DNA from: Xanthomonas arboricola pv. juglandis
Lineage (GTDB): Bacteria > Pseudomonadota > Gammaproteobacteria > Xanthomonadales > Xanthomonadaceae
Length of the DNA: 64,000 bases
NCBI RefSeq assembly: GCF_001013475.1
Contig: NZ_JZEF01000005.1
Span: 62,001 to 126,000, forward strand
Direction: 5' to 3'
In this document: piece after piece, positions 28,547 to 35,972 of the stretch
How the letters are laid out: each line of letters starts with the position of its first letter
Position numbering within the stretch: the stretch's first letter is position 1
Notes under the pieces: model-generated
Database searches by the model: none
Told to the model about the DNA's origin: nothing
The model's input: only the letters and a program-made list of their open reading frames with translations
Made by a program: the position numbers and the translations under genes

Positions 28547-28863
28547 TTTGCCGCAGAAAACCTGCGTTTTCTTCGCTCCTGCGCGTAGGCACTTGCGCAG
28601 GCCGACGGAGTTTATTCGTCGAAATTTATACCAACGCTAAAGATCTACGGGGTGCTGCCGAATAAACCAAACCCCTTGATAAACAACGCTTCCGTATTTC
28701 GTCCCGCAGCAGAAAGACAGTAAAAAAACACTGGATTTCGCTAAAGGTTCCCGACGCAACGCCGTTATTCATCTCAGCAGCGGCAACGGCCAACTTGATG
28801 GCCCCCCTGCGGAGGCTCCAGGCAAGTCCCCCTTGCCGGAAAAATCGCTTAGGAGAAATCAAA
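28547..28863. other. flgL-fliC intergenic region with long fliC leader
   Basis: No gene. It holds the fliC sigma-28 promoter (28638-28664) and about 190 bases of predicted leader with a hairpin (GGCAAG/CTTGCC at 28821-28837) just before the ribosome site AGGAGA (28851-28856). Confidence 0.65.
28638..28664 (+). promoter_or_regulatory. Sigma-28 promoter of fliC
   Basis: TAAAGATC (28638-28645), 11-base spacer, GCCGAATA (28657-28664). It implies a start near 28671, about 190 bases before the ATG. Confidence 0.85.
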
Positions 28864-30063
28864 ATGGCACAGGTAATCAACACCAACGTAATGTCGCTGA
28901 ACGCTCAGCGTAACCTCAACACCAACAGCTCCAGCTTGGCGCTGAGCATCCAGCAGCTTTCGTCGGGCAAGCGGATCACCAGCTTTGCCGTCGACGCAGC
29001 CGGCGGCGCAATCGCCGAGCGCTTCACCACCCAGATCCGCGGCCTGGACGTTGCCTCGCGCAACGCCAACGACGGCATCTCGCTGTCCCAGACTGCCGAA
29101 GGCGCAATGCAGGAAATCGGCAACAACCTGCAGCGTATCCGCGAGCTGTCGGTACAGTCGGCAAATGCAACCAACTCGTCCACCGACCGCGAGGCACTGA
29201 ACTCGGAAGTCAAGCAGCTGACCAGTGAAATCGACCGCGTCGCCAATCAGACCAGTTTCAACGGCACCAAGCTGCTTGACGGCTCCTTCAGCGGCGCGCT
29301 GTTCCAGGTCGGTGCCGATGCCGGCCAGACCATCGGCATCAACAGCATCGCCGACGCCAACATCGATACGCTAGGCAAGGCCAACTTCGCCGCCGCCGTC
29401 TCCGCTGCCGGCGTGACCGGCACCGCCACCGCCTCGGGTTCGGTCAGCGGCATCAGCCTGTCGTTCAAGGACGCCAGCGGTTCGGCCAAGAGCATCACCA
29501 TTGCAGACGTCAAGGTCGCTTCCGGCGACACCGCTGCCGATGTGAACAAGAAGGTCGCGGCGGCGATCAACGACAAGCTCGACCAGACCGGCATGTACGC
29601 CTCGATCAAGACCGACGGTACGGTGCAGATTGAATCGCTGAAGGCTGGCCAGGACTTCACCTCGCTGTCGGCCGGTACCTCCAGCGCCACCGGCATCACC
29701 GTCGGCGCCGGCATCACCACCGCCTCGGCCGCTTCCGGCTCCACCGCTTCGACCTTGGGCAGCCTGGATATCTCCACGTTCTCGGGCGCACAGCAGGCCC
29801 TGGAAATCGTCGACAAGGCATTGACCACGGTCAACTCCTCGCGCGCCGATATGGGTGCGGTGCAGAACCGCTTCACCTCCACCATCGCTAACCTGAGCGC
29901 AACCTCGGAAAACCTGTCGGCCTCGCGCAGCCGCATCGCCGATACCGACTACGCCAAGACCACCGCCGAGCTGACCCGCACGCAGATCCTGCAGCAGGCC
30001 GGCACCGCGATGTTGGCCCAGGCTAAGTCGGTTCCGCAGAACGTGCTGAGCCTGCTGCAGTAA
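28864..30063 (+). CDS. fliC: Flagellin FliC
   Basis: 399 residues. The conserved D0/D1 ends are clear: [20 protein letters not shown] at the N-terminus and [20 protein letters not shown] at the C-terminus, with a Ser/Thr/Ala-rich middle (about 150-300) that is the likely glycosylated surface. The flg22-equivalent region is [19 protein letters not shown] with Val43. The start ATG at 28864 has AGGAGA 7 bases upstream; the frame is open earlier but through the leader. Transcribed from a sigma-28 promoter and followed by a strong terminator. The neighbouring cassette at 31.4-41.1 kb may build its glycan. Confidence 0.98.
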   Translation: MAQVINTNVMSLNAQRNLNTNSSSLALSIQQLSSGKRITSFAVDAAGGAIAERFTTQIRGLDVASRNANDGISLSQTAEGAMQEIGNNLQRIRELSVQSANATNSSTDREALNSEVKQLTSEIDRVANQTSFNGTKLLDGSFSGALFQVGADAGQTIGINSIADANIDTLGKANFAAAVSAAGVTGTATASGSVSGISLSFKDASGSAKSITIADVKVASGDTAADVNKKVAAAINDKLDQTGMYASIKTDGTVQIESLKAGQDFTSLSAGTSSATGITVGAGITTASAASGSTASTLGSLDISTFSGAQQALEIVDKALTTVNSSRADMGAVQNRFTSTIANLSATSENLSASRSRIADTDYAKTTAELTRTQILQQAGTAMLAQAKSVPQNVLSLLQ

Positions 30064-30101
30064 CTTTCCGCAGTCACCAGAAACGCTTTGCAGCAAGTCA
30101 A

Positions 30102-30127
30102 AAGCCCCTCTTCGGAGGGGCTTTTTT
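30102..30127 (+). terminator. Rho-independent terminator of fliC
   Basis: AAGCCCCTC, loop TTCG, GAGGGGCTT, then TTTT: a 9-bp perfect stem with tetraloop and T tract, 38 bases after the fliC stop. Confidence 0.93.
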
Positions 30128-30165
30128 GTGAGCGCGGTTTTTTGACGCGGGTCGATCAGCACATT

Positions 30166-30181
30166 GGGCACGGAAGTTGCA
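30166..30181 (+). promoter_or_regulatory. Sigma-54 promoter of fliD
   Basis: GGGCACGGAAGTTGCA: GG (30167-30168) and GC (30179-30180) with 10 bases between. It lies upstream of a sigma-28 element for the same gene. Confidence 0.75.
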
Positions 30182-30216
30182 TCCACAAAAGGGTGAGCAA
30201 GACGCGTCGGCGCCGC

Positions 30217-30243
30217 TAAAGTCCTCCCGGATGCGGCCGATAT
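30217..30243 (+). promoter_or_regulatory. Sigma-28 promoter of fliD
   Basis: TAAAGTCC (30217-30224), 11-base spacer, GCCGATAT (30236-30243): a near-perfect match. With the sigma-54 element it gives fliD dual control. Confidence 0.85.
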
Positions 30244-30297
30244 CCGTCTCGTAATCCGATGCATCCGTTGTTCGGATGCCCAGACGAGGAATGCAAC

Positions 30298-31395
30298 ATG
30301 GCATCGTTGATCAGTACTTCTGCTTCAGGATTGGATATCCCCACCGTGGTGTCCACCCTGGTCTCCCGTCAGAGGGATCCGGAGCAGGCGCGCATCAACA
30401 AGGCCGGCACCGCCGCGACCACGCAGCTGTCGGCGATCAGCCAGATCAAGAGCAGCATGACCACGCTCAAGTCCGCGCTGGACAAGGTGGTCAGCAGCGC
30501 CGACACCAACGCCTACAAGGCCACGGTGCCGACCGATGCCGGCTTCACCGCCACCACCACCAGCTCGGCGGCGCCGGGCAACTATTCGGTGGAAGTGGTC
30601 TCGCTGGCGACCTCGCAAAAACTGGCCTCCGGCGCGTTTACGGCCGATGCCACGGTGGGCAGCGGCACGCTGACGATCGGCTATGGCGATCAGAGCGTCA
30701 CCGTGGACATCAGCGGCACCGCCAAGCTCACCGACATCGCTGCAGCCATCAACAAGGCTGCCGGCGGCAAGGGAGTCACTGCCAGCGTGGTCACTGCCAA
30801 CGATGGCCAGCACCTGGTCTTCAACGCGGTCGATCCCGGCACCAAGGGCGCCCTGACCATCAGTGCCAGCGATCCGAGCCTGAGCAGCCTGACCTACGGC
30901 CCCGGCATCACCGGCGGGCTGAACCAGACCGTGGCTGCCGCCGACGCACTCGTGCGCGTGGACGGCTTCGAGCGTACCTCCAGCTCCAACACCATCAGCG
31001 ACATCGTGCCAGGCGTGGTGCTCAACCTGACCAAGGCCGCCGAAGGCACAAAGTTCAACCTGGGCGTAGCGGCCGATACCAGCGGCCTCAAGGGTAACCT
31101 TACTGCGTTTGCTGCGGCCTACAACACCGCCAACACCTTGCTGGCCAAGAGCAGCGCCTACGACGCCACCACCAAGACCGCCGCAGCCCTGACCGGCGAC
31201 TCGCTGGTGCGCAGCCTGCAGCAGCAGTTGCGCGGCCAAGTCAGCGGCAACGTCAACGAACTCAAGGCGCTGGGCCTGACCATCGACAAGGATGGCGTGA
31301 TGAGCTTCGACAGTGCCAAGTTCGACACCGCCATCGCCTCCGACGGCGGTGCTGCCGCCGAAGTGTTCGGCAAGGACAGCAAGTTCGGTCGATGA
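30298..31395 (+). CDS. fliD: Flagellar filament cap protein FliD, C-terminally truncated
   Basis: 365 residues. It starts MASLISTSASGLDIPTVVST with the FliD N-terminal D0/D1 helices and continues through the cap domains to LKALGLTIDKDGVMSFDSAK, then ends at AAAEVFGKDSKFGR. FliD proteins of this group normally run some 60-80 residues further through the C-terminal helices that form the pentameric cap leg, so the product is probably non-functional. The stop codon overlaps the first ATG of the ketoacyl synthase fragment (ATGA, 31392-31395). No fliS follows, although fliS normally follows fliD. This looks like the left side of a deletion junction. Dual sigma-54/sigma-28 promoters precede it. Confidence 0.88.
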   Translation: MASLISTSASGLDIPTVVSTLVSRQRDPEQARINKAGTAATTQLSAISQIKSSMTTLKSALDKVVSSADTNAYKATVPTDAGFTATTTSSAAPGNYSVEVVSLATSQKLASGAFTADATVGSGTLTIGYGDQSVTVDISGTAKLTDIAAAINKAAGGKGVTASVVTANDGQHLVFNAVDPGTKGALTISASDPSLSSLTYGPGITGGLNQTVAAADALVRVDGFERTSSSNTISDIVPGVVLNLTKAAEGTKFNLGVAADTSGLKGNLTAFAAAYNTANTLLAKSSAYDATTKTAAALTGDSLVRSLQQQLRGQVSGNVNELKALGLTIDKDGVMSFDSAKFDTAIASDGGAAAEVFGKDSKFGR

Positions 31396-32036
31396 TCGCC
31401 GCCGGCGGCGTCAAGAAAGGTTTGCTGCTGGTCGGTGACCGCAGTGCCAATCTGGAAGACCCGATCTTCTCGGACTCTGGCACCGCCACGGCGCTGGAGT
31501 TCGATCAGAACGCAGCGCCGATGTATTTCGACCTCAACAGCGATGGCAGCGGCTACAAAGCCATCATCCTGCCGGTGGGTGGTCAACGCGAGCCTGTCGC
31601 CATTCAGCACCTGCTGCCTTATCGTGAAAACGAGAAGGATCGCTGGCACCGGGCCACCGATCTGCAGCTCGATGGCACCGCCGTGCTCAGCTTCTCGACC
31701 CAGCGCGTTCCCCCCGCAGTTGACAAATTGATCGCGTATGCCGGTGTAAGCAAGGATGACATCGATTATTTCGTGTTCCACCAGGCCAACCGGATGATCA
31801 ACGAGACCATTCGCAAGAAGCTCGGCCTTGCGATCGAAAAGGTGCCGTCCACCCTGCGCGACTTCGGCAACACCAGCGGCGCATCGCTGCCCCTGACCAT
31901 GACCGCACGGATCAACAAGGAACTGGAATCTGGCCCCAAGCGTGTCCTTCTTTCAGGCTTCGGGATCGGGTTGTCTTGGGGTACCTGCCTGGTTGATATC
32001 GAAGGCGCGGTGTTTCCTGAGTTGATCGAGTCGTGA
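31392..32036 (+). CDS. 3-oxoacyl-ACP synthase III (FabH-like), 3' fragment
   Basis: 214 residues against about 330 for full KAS III. The open frame begins MIAAGGVKKGLLLVGDRSA, a stretch that in KAS III lies just after the catalytic Cys, so the nucleophile and the N-terminal half are missing. The remaining catalytic residues are present: His130 in FVFHQAN and Asn160 in DFGNTSGAS, 30 apart as in KAS III (244/274). The C-terminus is intact (LLSGFGIGLSWGTCLVDIEG). It should be inactive as a condensing enzyme. It overlaps truncated fliD by four bases and SDR1 by four. In intact islands such an enzyme would supply a beta-ketoacyl-ACP for acylating a flagellin aminosugar; that role is inferred. Confidence 0.8.
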   Translation: MIAAGGVKKGLLLVGDRSANLEDPIFSDSGTATALEFDQNAAPMYFDLNSDGSGYKAIILPVGGQREPVAIQHLLPYRENEKDRWHRATDLQLDGTAVLSFSTQRVPPAVDKLIAYAGVSKDDIDYFVFHQANRMINETIRKKLGLAIEKVPSTLRDFGNTSGASLPLTMTARINKELESGPKRVLLSGFGIGLSWGTCLVDIEGAVFPELIES

Positions 32037-32806
32037 ATATCGCCCTCGATCCCAACGACCCGTTCTCGTTGCAGGGCAAACGCATCCTGGTCACCGGCGC
32101 ATCGTCAGGCATCGGACGACAGATCGCGCTGAGTTGCGCGCAGACTGGCGCACAACTGGTCATCAGCGGCCGCGACGAAGGCCGCCTGGCCGAGACCTTC
32201 GCCGCACTTGAAGGCACCGGGCATGAGCAGGTAATCGCCAATCTGGACAAGCAGGAGGATATCGACCATCTGGTGGCTTCGGTCGGTGCCCTGGATGGCG
32301 TCGCACACGCGGCCGGCATCGCCCGGCTAGCACCATTCCGGATGATCAACCGCGCGCAACTGGACGAAACCTTCGCCAGTAATGTCTATGCACCGCTGCT
32401 ACTGACGCGCGGCCTGCTGGCGAAAAAGCGCATCAACGCCAAAGGTTCGATCCTATTCATCTCGGCGGTGGGCTCGCACATCGGTCCTGTGGCCACTGCC
32501 GCCTACTCCGCCAGCAAGTCAGCCCTGCTCGGCGCAATGCGCACTCTGGCACTGGAAGTGGCCAAGCACGGTATCCGCGCCAACTGCATCGTGCCCGGCT
32601 ACGTGCGCACGCCAATGCTTGAAGGCCTCAACAAGAGCGGCGGCAACATCGATGAGCACGCCAAACTGACCCCGCTGGGACTGGGCGAACCGGAAGACGT
32701 GGCTTATGCGGCGGTGTTTTATCTGTCCGACGCAAGTCGCTGGGTCACCCGCAACTACTTCGTCGTAGATGGTGGCCTGACCGTGCCGATGGACATCTAC
32801 GCATGA
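32033..32806 (+). CDS. SDR family oxidoreductase, 3-oxoacyl-ACP reductase-like (first of a tandem pair)
   Basis: 257 residues from a GTG that overlaps the preceding stop (GTGA). It has the NAD(P)-binding TGASSGIGR motif near residue 22 and the YSASK catalytic motif near residue 162, with a VDGG C-terminus typical of FabG-like enzymes. It probably reduces a beta-ketoacyl thioester (or a sugar keto group) for the glycan acyl side chain. VioR in the Pseudomonas syringae viosamine island is a comparable reductase. The next gene is a paralogue overlapping by four bases. Substrate not proven by sequence. Confidence 0.85.
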   Translation: MNIALDPNDPFSLQGKRILVTGASSGIGRQIALSCAQTGAQLVISGRDEGRLAETFAALEGTGHEQVIANLDKQEDIDHLVASVGALDGVAHAAGIARLAPFRMINRAQLDETFASNVYAPLLLTRGLLAKKRINAKGSILFISAVGSHIGPVATAAYSASKSALLGAMRTLALEVAKHGIRANCIVPGYVRTPMLEGLNKSGGNIDEHAKLTPLGLGEPEDVAYAAVFYLSDASRWVTRNYFVVDGGLTVPMDIYA

Positions 32807-33555
32807 GCAATCCGACTCGCAAAGCCTTTTCCCTAACTGGCAAGACCATCCTGGTCACCGGCGCATCGTCCGGCCTTGGCCAGGAAATCGCTCTGACCTG
32901 CGCACGGCGTGGCGCGCGCTTGGTCATCAGCGGTCGCGATCCCGAGCGTCTCCAGCAAACCCATGCGCAACTGGCCGGCGATGGGCATGTGCAGGTGCAG
33001 GCCGACCTGACTGTTTCGCAGGACCGGGAGCGCCTGGTGCAAGCCAGCCAGCGCATCGACGGCGTCGTGCACTGCTTCGGCGGGCAGATGCTGTCGCCGA
33101 TCCGCCAACTGAAGGAAGAACTGATGACGCGCATGTACCAGGTTCATTTCCTGGCACCGGTCATGCTGACGCAGCGTCTGCTGCAAGCCAATGCCATTAA
33201 CGCGCAAGGCTCCATCGTGTTCATGCTGTCCACCTCCGCGCATATTGGTACACGCGGCGTGGGGCCGTACTCGGCAATGAAGTCCGCCCTGCTGGGCATT
33301 ATCCGGTGCTTAGCTTTGGAACAGGCGAAGCACCGCGTGAGAGTCAACGGGATTTCGCCATCGGCCGTGCCCACTCCGCGCCTTTGGGGCGAGGACAACG
33401 GGCTCAATGAGCTGCTGAACCAACAACGCGCGCGCCATCCACTGGGTCTGGGCACACCGCAAGATGTCGCCAACGCTGCGGTCTACCTGCTGTCCGACGC
33501 CAGCCGCTGGGTCACCGGCACCAGCCTGGTCATGGACGGCGGGGCGGTGCTCTGA
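32803..33555 (+). CDS. SDR family oxidoreductase, 3-oxoacyl-ACP reductase-like (second of a tandem pair)
   Basis: 250 residues with TGASSGLGQ near residue 20 and YSAMK near residue 158. It shares long stretches with the preceding SDR (KTILVTGASSG, RLVISGRD, YLLSDASRWVT), so the two arose by duplication. The active-site region differs: HCFGG replaces the usual NNAG-type motif. One may reduce and the other dehydrogenate or epimerise; the sequence does not decide. Overlaps SDR1 by four bases and the next gene by one. Confidence 0.83.
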   Translation: MSNPTRKAFSLTGKTILVTGASSGLGQEIALTCARRGARLVISGRDPERLQQTHAQLAGDGHVQVQADLTVSQDRERLVQASQRIDGVVHCFGGQMLSPIRQLKEELMTRMYQVHFLAPVMLTQRLLQANAINAQGSIVFMLSTSAHIGTRGVGPYSAMKSALLGIIRCLALEQAKHRVRVNGISPSAVPTPRLWGEDNGLNELLNQQRARHPLGLGTPQDVANAAVYLLSDASRWVTGTSLVMDGGAVL

Positions 33556-34205
33556 TGGAACGCGCACTCATTATCGGCGCCGGCGGCTGGGGCCGCGAAG
33601 TCCTGGAGCAAATGCGTAACGATGCCGGGCATGGCAAGGACTGGCTGATCGGCGGGTTCCTGGACAGCCGCGCCGATATCCTAGATCGCTACGGGGTCGA
33701 TACACCGATCATCGGCGATCCGATGAGCTATCTGCCCCAGCCTGACGATGTATTCGTCTGTGCGATGGGAAACCCCTACGACCGCCACCGCTATGCTCTG
33801 CCGATCCTCGAAAAGGGCGGGCGGTTCATTCCAATCTGCACCGACGTCCGCCTGGGCAGGCGGGTGCATTTCGGCCAGGGCTGCTTCTTTGGTCTGCTGG
33901 TCCATTCCGGGCCGGACGTGCGCATGGGCGACTTTGTCACCATCCATGCCCAAAGCATGCTCGGGCACGACGTACGCATCGGTGACTACGTGCACGTTGG
34001 CGCAATGACGTTCATGGGCGGTGGCGTGCAGATCGGCGACTTCGTCACCGTGCACCCACGCGCTACCCTGATGCCAGGCGTCAAGGTCGGTGACGGCGCG
34101 GTCATCGGAGCCGGTGCGGTGGTCATGAAGGACGTACCGGCCGGCGCCACGGTGTTCGGCAATCCGGCCAAAATTGTTTTCCACAAAAACAACCCAGCAG
34201 ACTGA
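33555..34205 (+). CDS. NeuD/PglD-family sugar O/N-acyltransferase
   Basis: 216 residues. The N-terminal part is a small Rossmann-like domain starting MERALIIGAGGWGREVLEQM, as in PglD and NeuD; the C-terminal part is a left-handed beta-helix of hexapeptide repeats (VRIGDYVHVGAMTFMGGGVQ region, then VIGAGAVVMKDVPAGATVFG). These enzymes acylate an amino- or hydroxysugar using acyl-CoA or acyl-ACP. In this cassette it may transfer the acyl chain made by the KAS III/SDR genes to the sugar. It is coupled to SDR2 (TGATG) and followed after 3 bases by the Rieske gene. Confidence 0.85.
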   Translation: MERALIIGAGGWGREVLEQMRNDAGHGKDWLIGGFLDSRADILDRYGVDTPIIGDPMSYLPQPDDVFVCAMGNPYDRHRYALPILEKGGRFIPICTDVRLGRRVHFGQGCFFGLLVHSGPDVRMGDFVTIHAQSMLGHDVRIGDYVHVGAMTFMGGGVQIGDFVTVHPRATLMPGVKVGDGAVIGAGAVVMKDVPAGATVFGNPAKIVFHKNNPAD

Positions 34206-34208
34206 TCG

Positions 34209-35354
34209 ATGCGCTCCCGGATGCACCCCAAGTATTACCTGTCGCAGGAAATCTTTGAGCGCGAGCAGCGCAAGATCTTCCGTCGGGTTTGGTTGTTTGC
34301 AGGGCTCAAGACGCTGCTGCGGGAAAACAACTGCTTCATCACCCGCAAGATCGCGGGCATTCCCCTGGTGATTCAGAACTTCCACGGCCAAATCCGTGCG
34401 TTCGAGAACGTCTGCCTTCACCGCAGTGCACTGATTCAAACCGGTGCTATCGGTTGCCGGCCTTTGGTGTGCCCCTACCACGCCTGGAGTTACGACGAAC
34501 AAGGCCGGGTAAAAAACATTCCGGACTGCGATGCGATCTATCGCCTGGACACTAGTGAAAGGGACAACCTGAAGCTGCGCGAATTCTCACTGCGCGCCAT
34601 CGGCAACCTGCTGTTCGTCAACCTCGACCCCGACCCGATGCCCATCGAGGAGCAGTTTTCGGCAGACTTCATCGCCTTGCTGGAAAGTAGTTCCAACGTC
34701 TACGACACCGAGGTCATGGTGACCACATGGCATGGACGGTACAACTGGAAGCTGGCCTACGAGAATCTGCGGGACGCCAATCACCCGCGCTTCGTCCACC
34801 CCAAGACACTGGCAAAGAGCGTCAGCTTCGTTCCCCAAGTAAACGAGGAACAAGCCAAGGAGTCCATGGGAGCCTTGCAGGACACATCGCCCGCAGCCTT
34901 GCGGTGCGAAATGCGTCGCTTCAGCTTCGGCGGCCCGGAAGCACCCATCCCCAGGCTTCAGCACTTCGGCTGGCACGAGAAAGTGGAACGCTGGGGCAAG
35001 CAGGATGCCTACTTCAACTGGCTGGCCTTCCCGAACTTGCATATCGCCAGTCCCAACGGCGGCTATTCCTTCACGCTGGAACACCACATCCCCGTCGCAC
35101 CGGACCGGACCGACCTGGAAATCTATTGGTTTAGCGCACGCAGGAAACAGCCTTACGGTTCTTCCAGCCAAGTGCTGCTTGCGCAGATGCACGGCAGCAA
35201 GGTGGTGGTGGGCGAAGACGTTGACATCATGGAGCGGGTGCAGGCGGCATTACACACGGATGCTCCGCTACCCACCCAGGGTGCCTACGAATCCATGAAT
35301 CGCCTGGTCGAACGCTGGTACACGGTGCTGATGGAGACCGAACATGAAATCTAG
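34209..35354 (+). CDS. Rieske [2Fe-2S] ring-hydroxylating-type oxygenase
   Basis: 381 residues. The Rieske cluster ligands are CLH (residues about 79-81) and CPYH (about 96-99). The mononuclear iron site is in ENLRDANHPRFVHP (two His plus an upstream Asp). This is the full alpha-subunit architecture of the Rieske non-heme oxygenase family, usually about 350-450 residues, needing an external electron donor; no ferredoxin or reductase gene is nearby. In a glycan cassette it is best explained as hydroxylating a sugar or its acyl chain, but the substrate is unknown. It overlaps the next gene by 11 bases. Confidence 0.85.
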   Translation: MRSRMHPKYYLSQEIFEREQRKIFRRVWLFAGLKTLLRENNCFITRKIAGIPLVIQNFHGQIRAFENVCLHRSALIQTGAIGCRPLVCPYHAWSYDEQGRVKNIPDCDAIYRLDTSERDNLKLREFSLRAIGNLLFVNLDPDPMPIEEQFSADFIALLESSSNVYDTEVMVTTWHGRYNWKLAYENLRDANHPRFVHPKTLAKSVSFVPQVNEEQAKESMGALQDTSPAALRCEMRRFSFGGPEAPIPRLQHFGWHEKVERWGKQDAYFNWLAFPNLHIASPNGGYSFTLEHHIPVAPDRTDLEIYWFSARRKQPYGSSSQVLLAQMHGSKVVVGEDVDIMERVQAALHTDAPLPTQGAYESMNRLVERWYTVLMETEHEI

Positions 35355-35967
35355 ATGGATCATCGGCAGCAGCGTATACCTCGACCTGGCCTTTCACGCC
35401 TGGAAGCAGGCGCGTCAGGACGAGGCGGTTATCAGGATCGATGTGCCACAAGACGCGGAATACGAATTCGATCTGGCCGTGCTGGATGGACTGGATCCGA
35501 CCGCTGGGGCCATGTTCGTGGCGTTCGACGAACGCTTCGGCAACTTCAAGCGCCTAGAACTGATGCAGGCAGCGATGGAACGTGGCTTCAAGCTGGAGCC
35601 CTTCATCCACTCCAGTGCAGCCATCGCCTCTGACACGGTCATCGGGCTCAACGCATTCGTGGGTGCCAATGCTGTCGTCGGGCACGGGTGCAGGATCGAC
35701 TACAACACCGTCATCCACGCCAGCGCACACCTCGGGCCGGCATGCCGCGTCAAATCGTCATGCTGGATAGAGAACGGTGTGCAAATCGGCACGGGCGTCG
35801 AGATCGGCGGCAACAGCATCCTGCGCACCGGCGCCATCGTGAGTGGGGGCGTCAAGGTGGGACGAAGCTGCGAACTTGGCTGGCCGCGTACCTACCGCGA
35901 GGACGTGCCGGCCAAGACCTATTTCGACGCCCGCTACGACGCCCCCATTCATACCTACGAGAGATGA
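35344..35967 (+). CDS. Left-handed beta-helix (hexapeptide) acyltransferase-like protein
   Basis: 207 residues starting MKSRWIIGSSVYLDLAFHAW. The first 95 residues are not a standard PglD nucleotide-binding domain; the rest has hexapeptide repeats (SSAAIASDTVIGLNAFVGAN, CRIDYNTVIHASAHLG, GVQIGTGVEIGGNSILRTGA). It overlaps the Rieske gene by 11 bases and precedes the methyltransferase by 5. It could be a second sugar acyltransferase or an inactive partner; a catalytic His is possible in VIHASAHLG. Function within the glycan pathway is inferred from context. Confidence 0.75.
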   Translation: MKSRWIIGSSVYLDLAFHAWKQARQDEAVIRIDVPQDAEYEFDLAVLDGLDPTAGAMFVAFDERFGNFKRLELMQAAMERGFKLEPFIHSSAAIASDTVIGLNAFVGANAVVGHGCRIDYNTVIHASAHLGPACRVKSSCWIENGVQIGTGVEIGGNSILRTGAIVSGGVKVGRSCELGWPRTYREDVPAKTYFDARYDAPIHTYER

Positions 35968-35972
35968 CGTTC

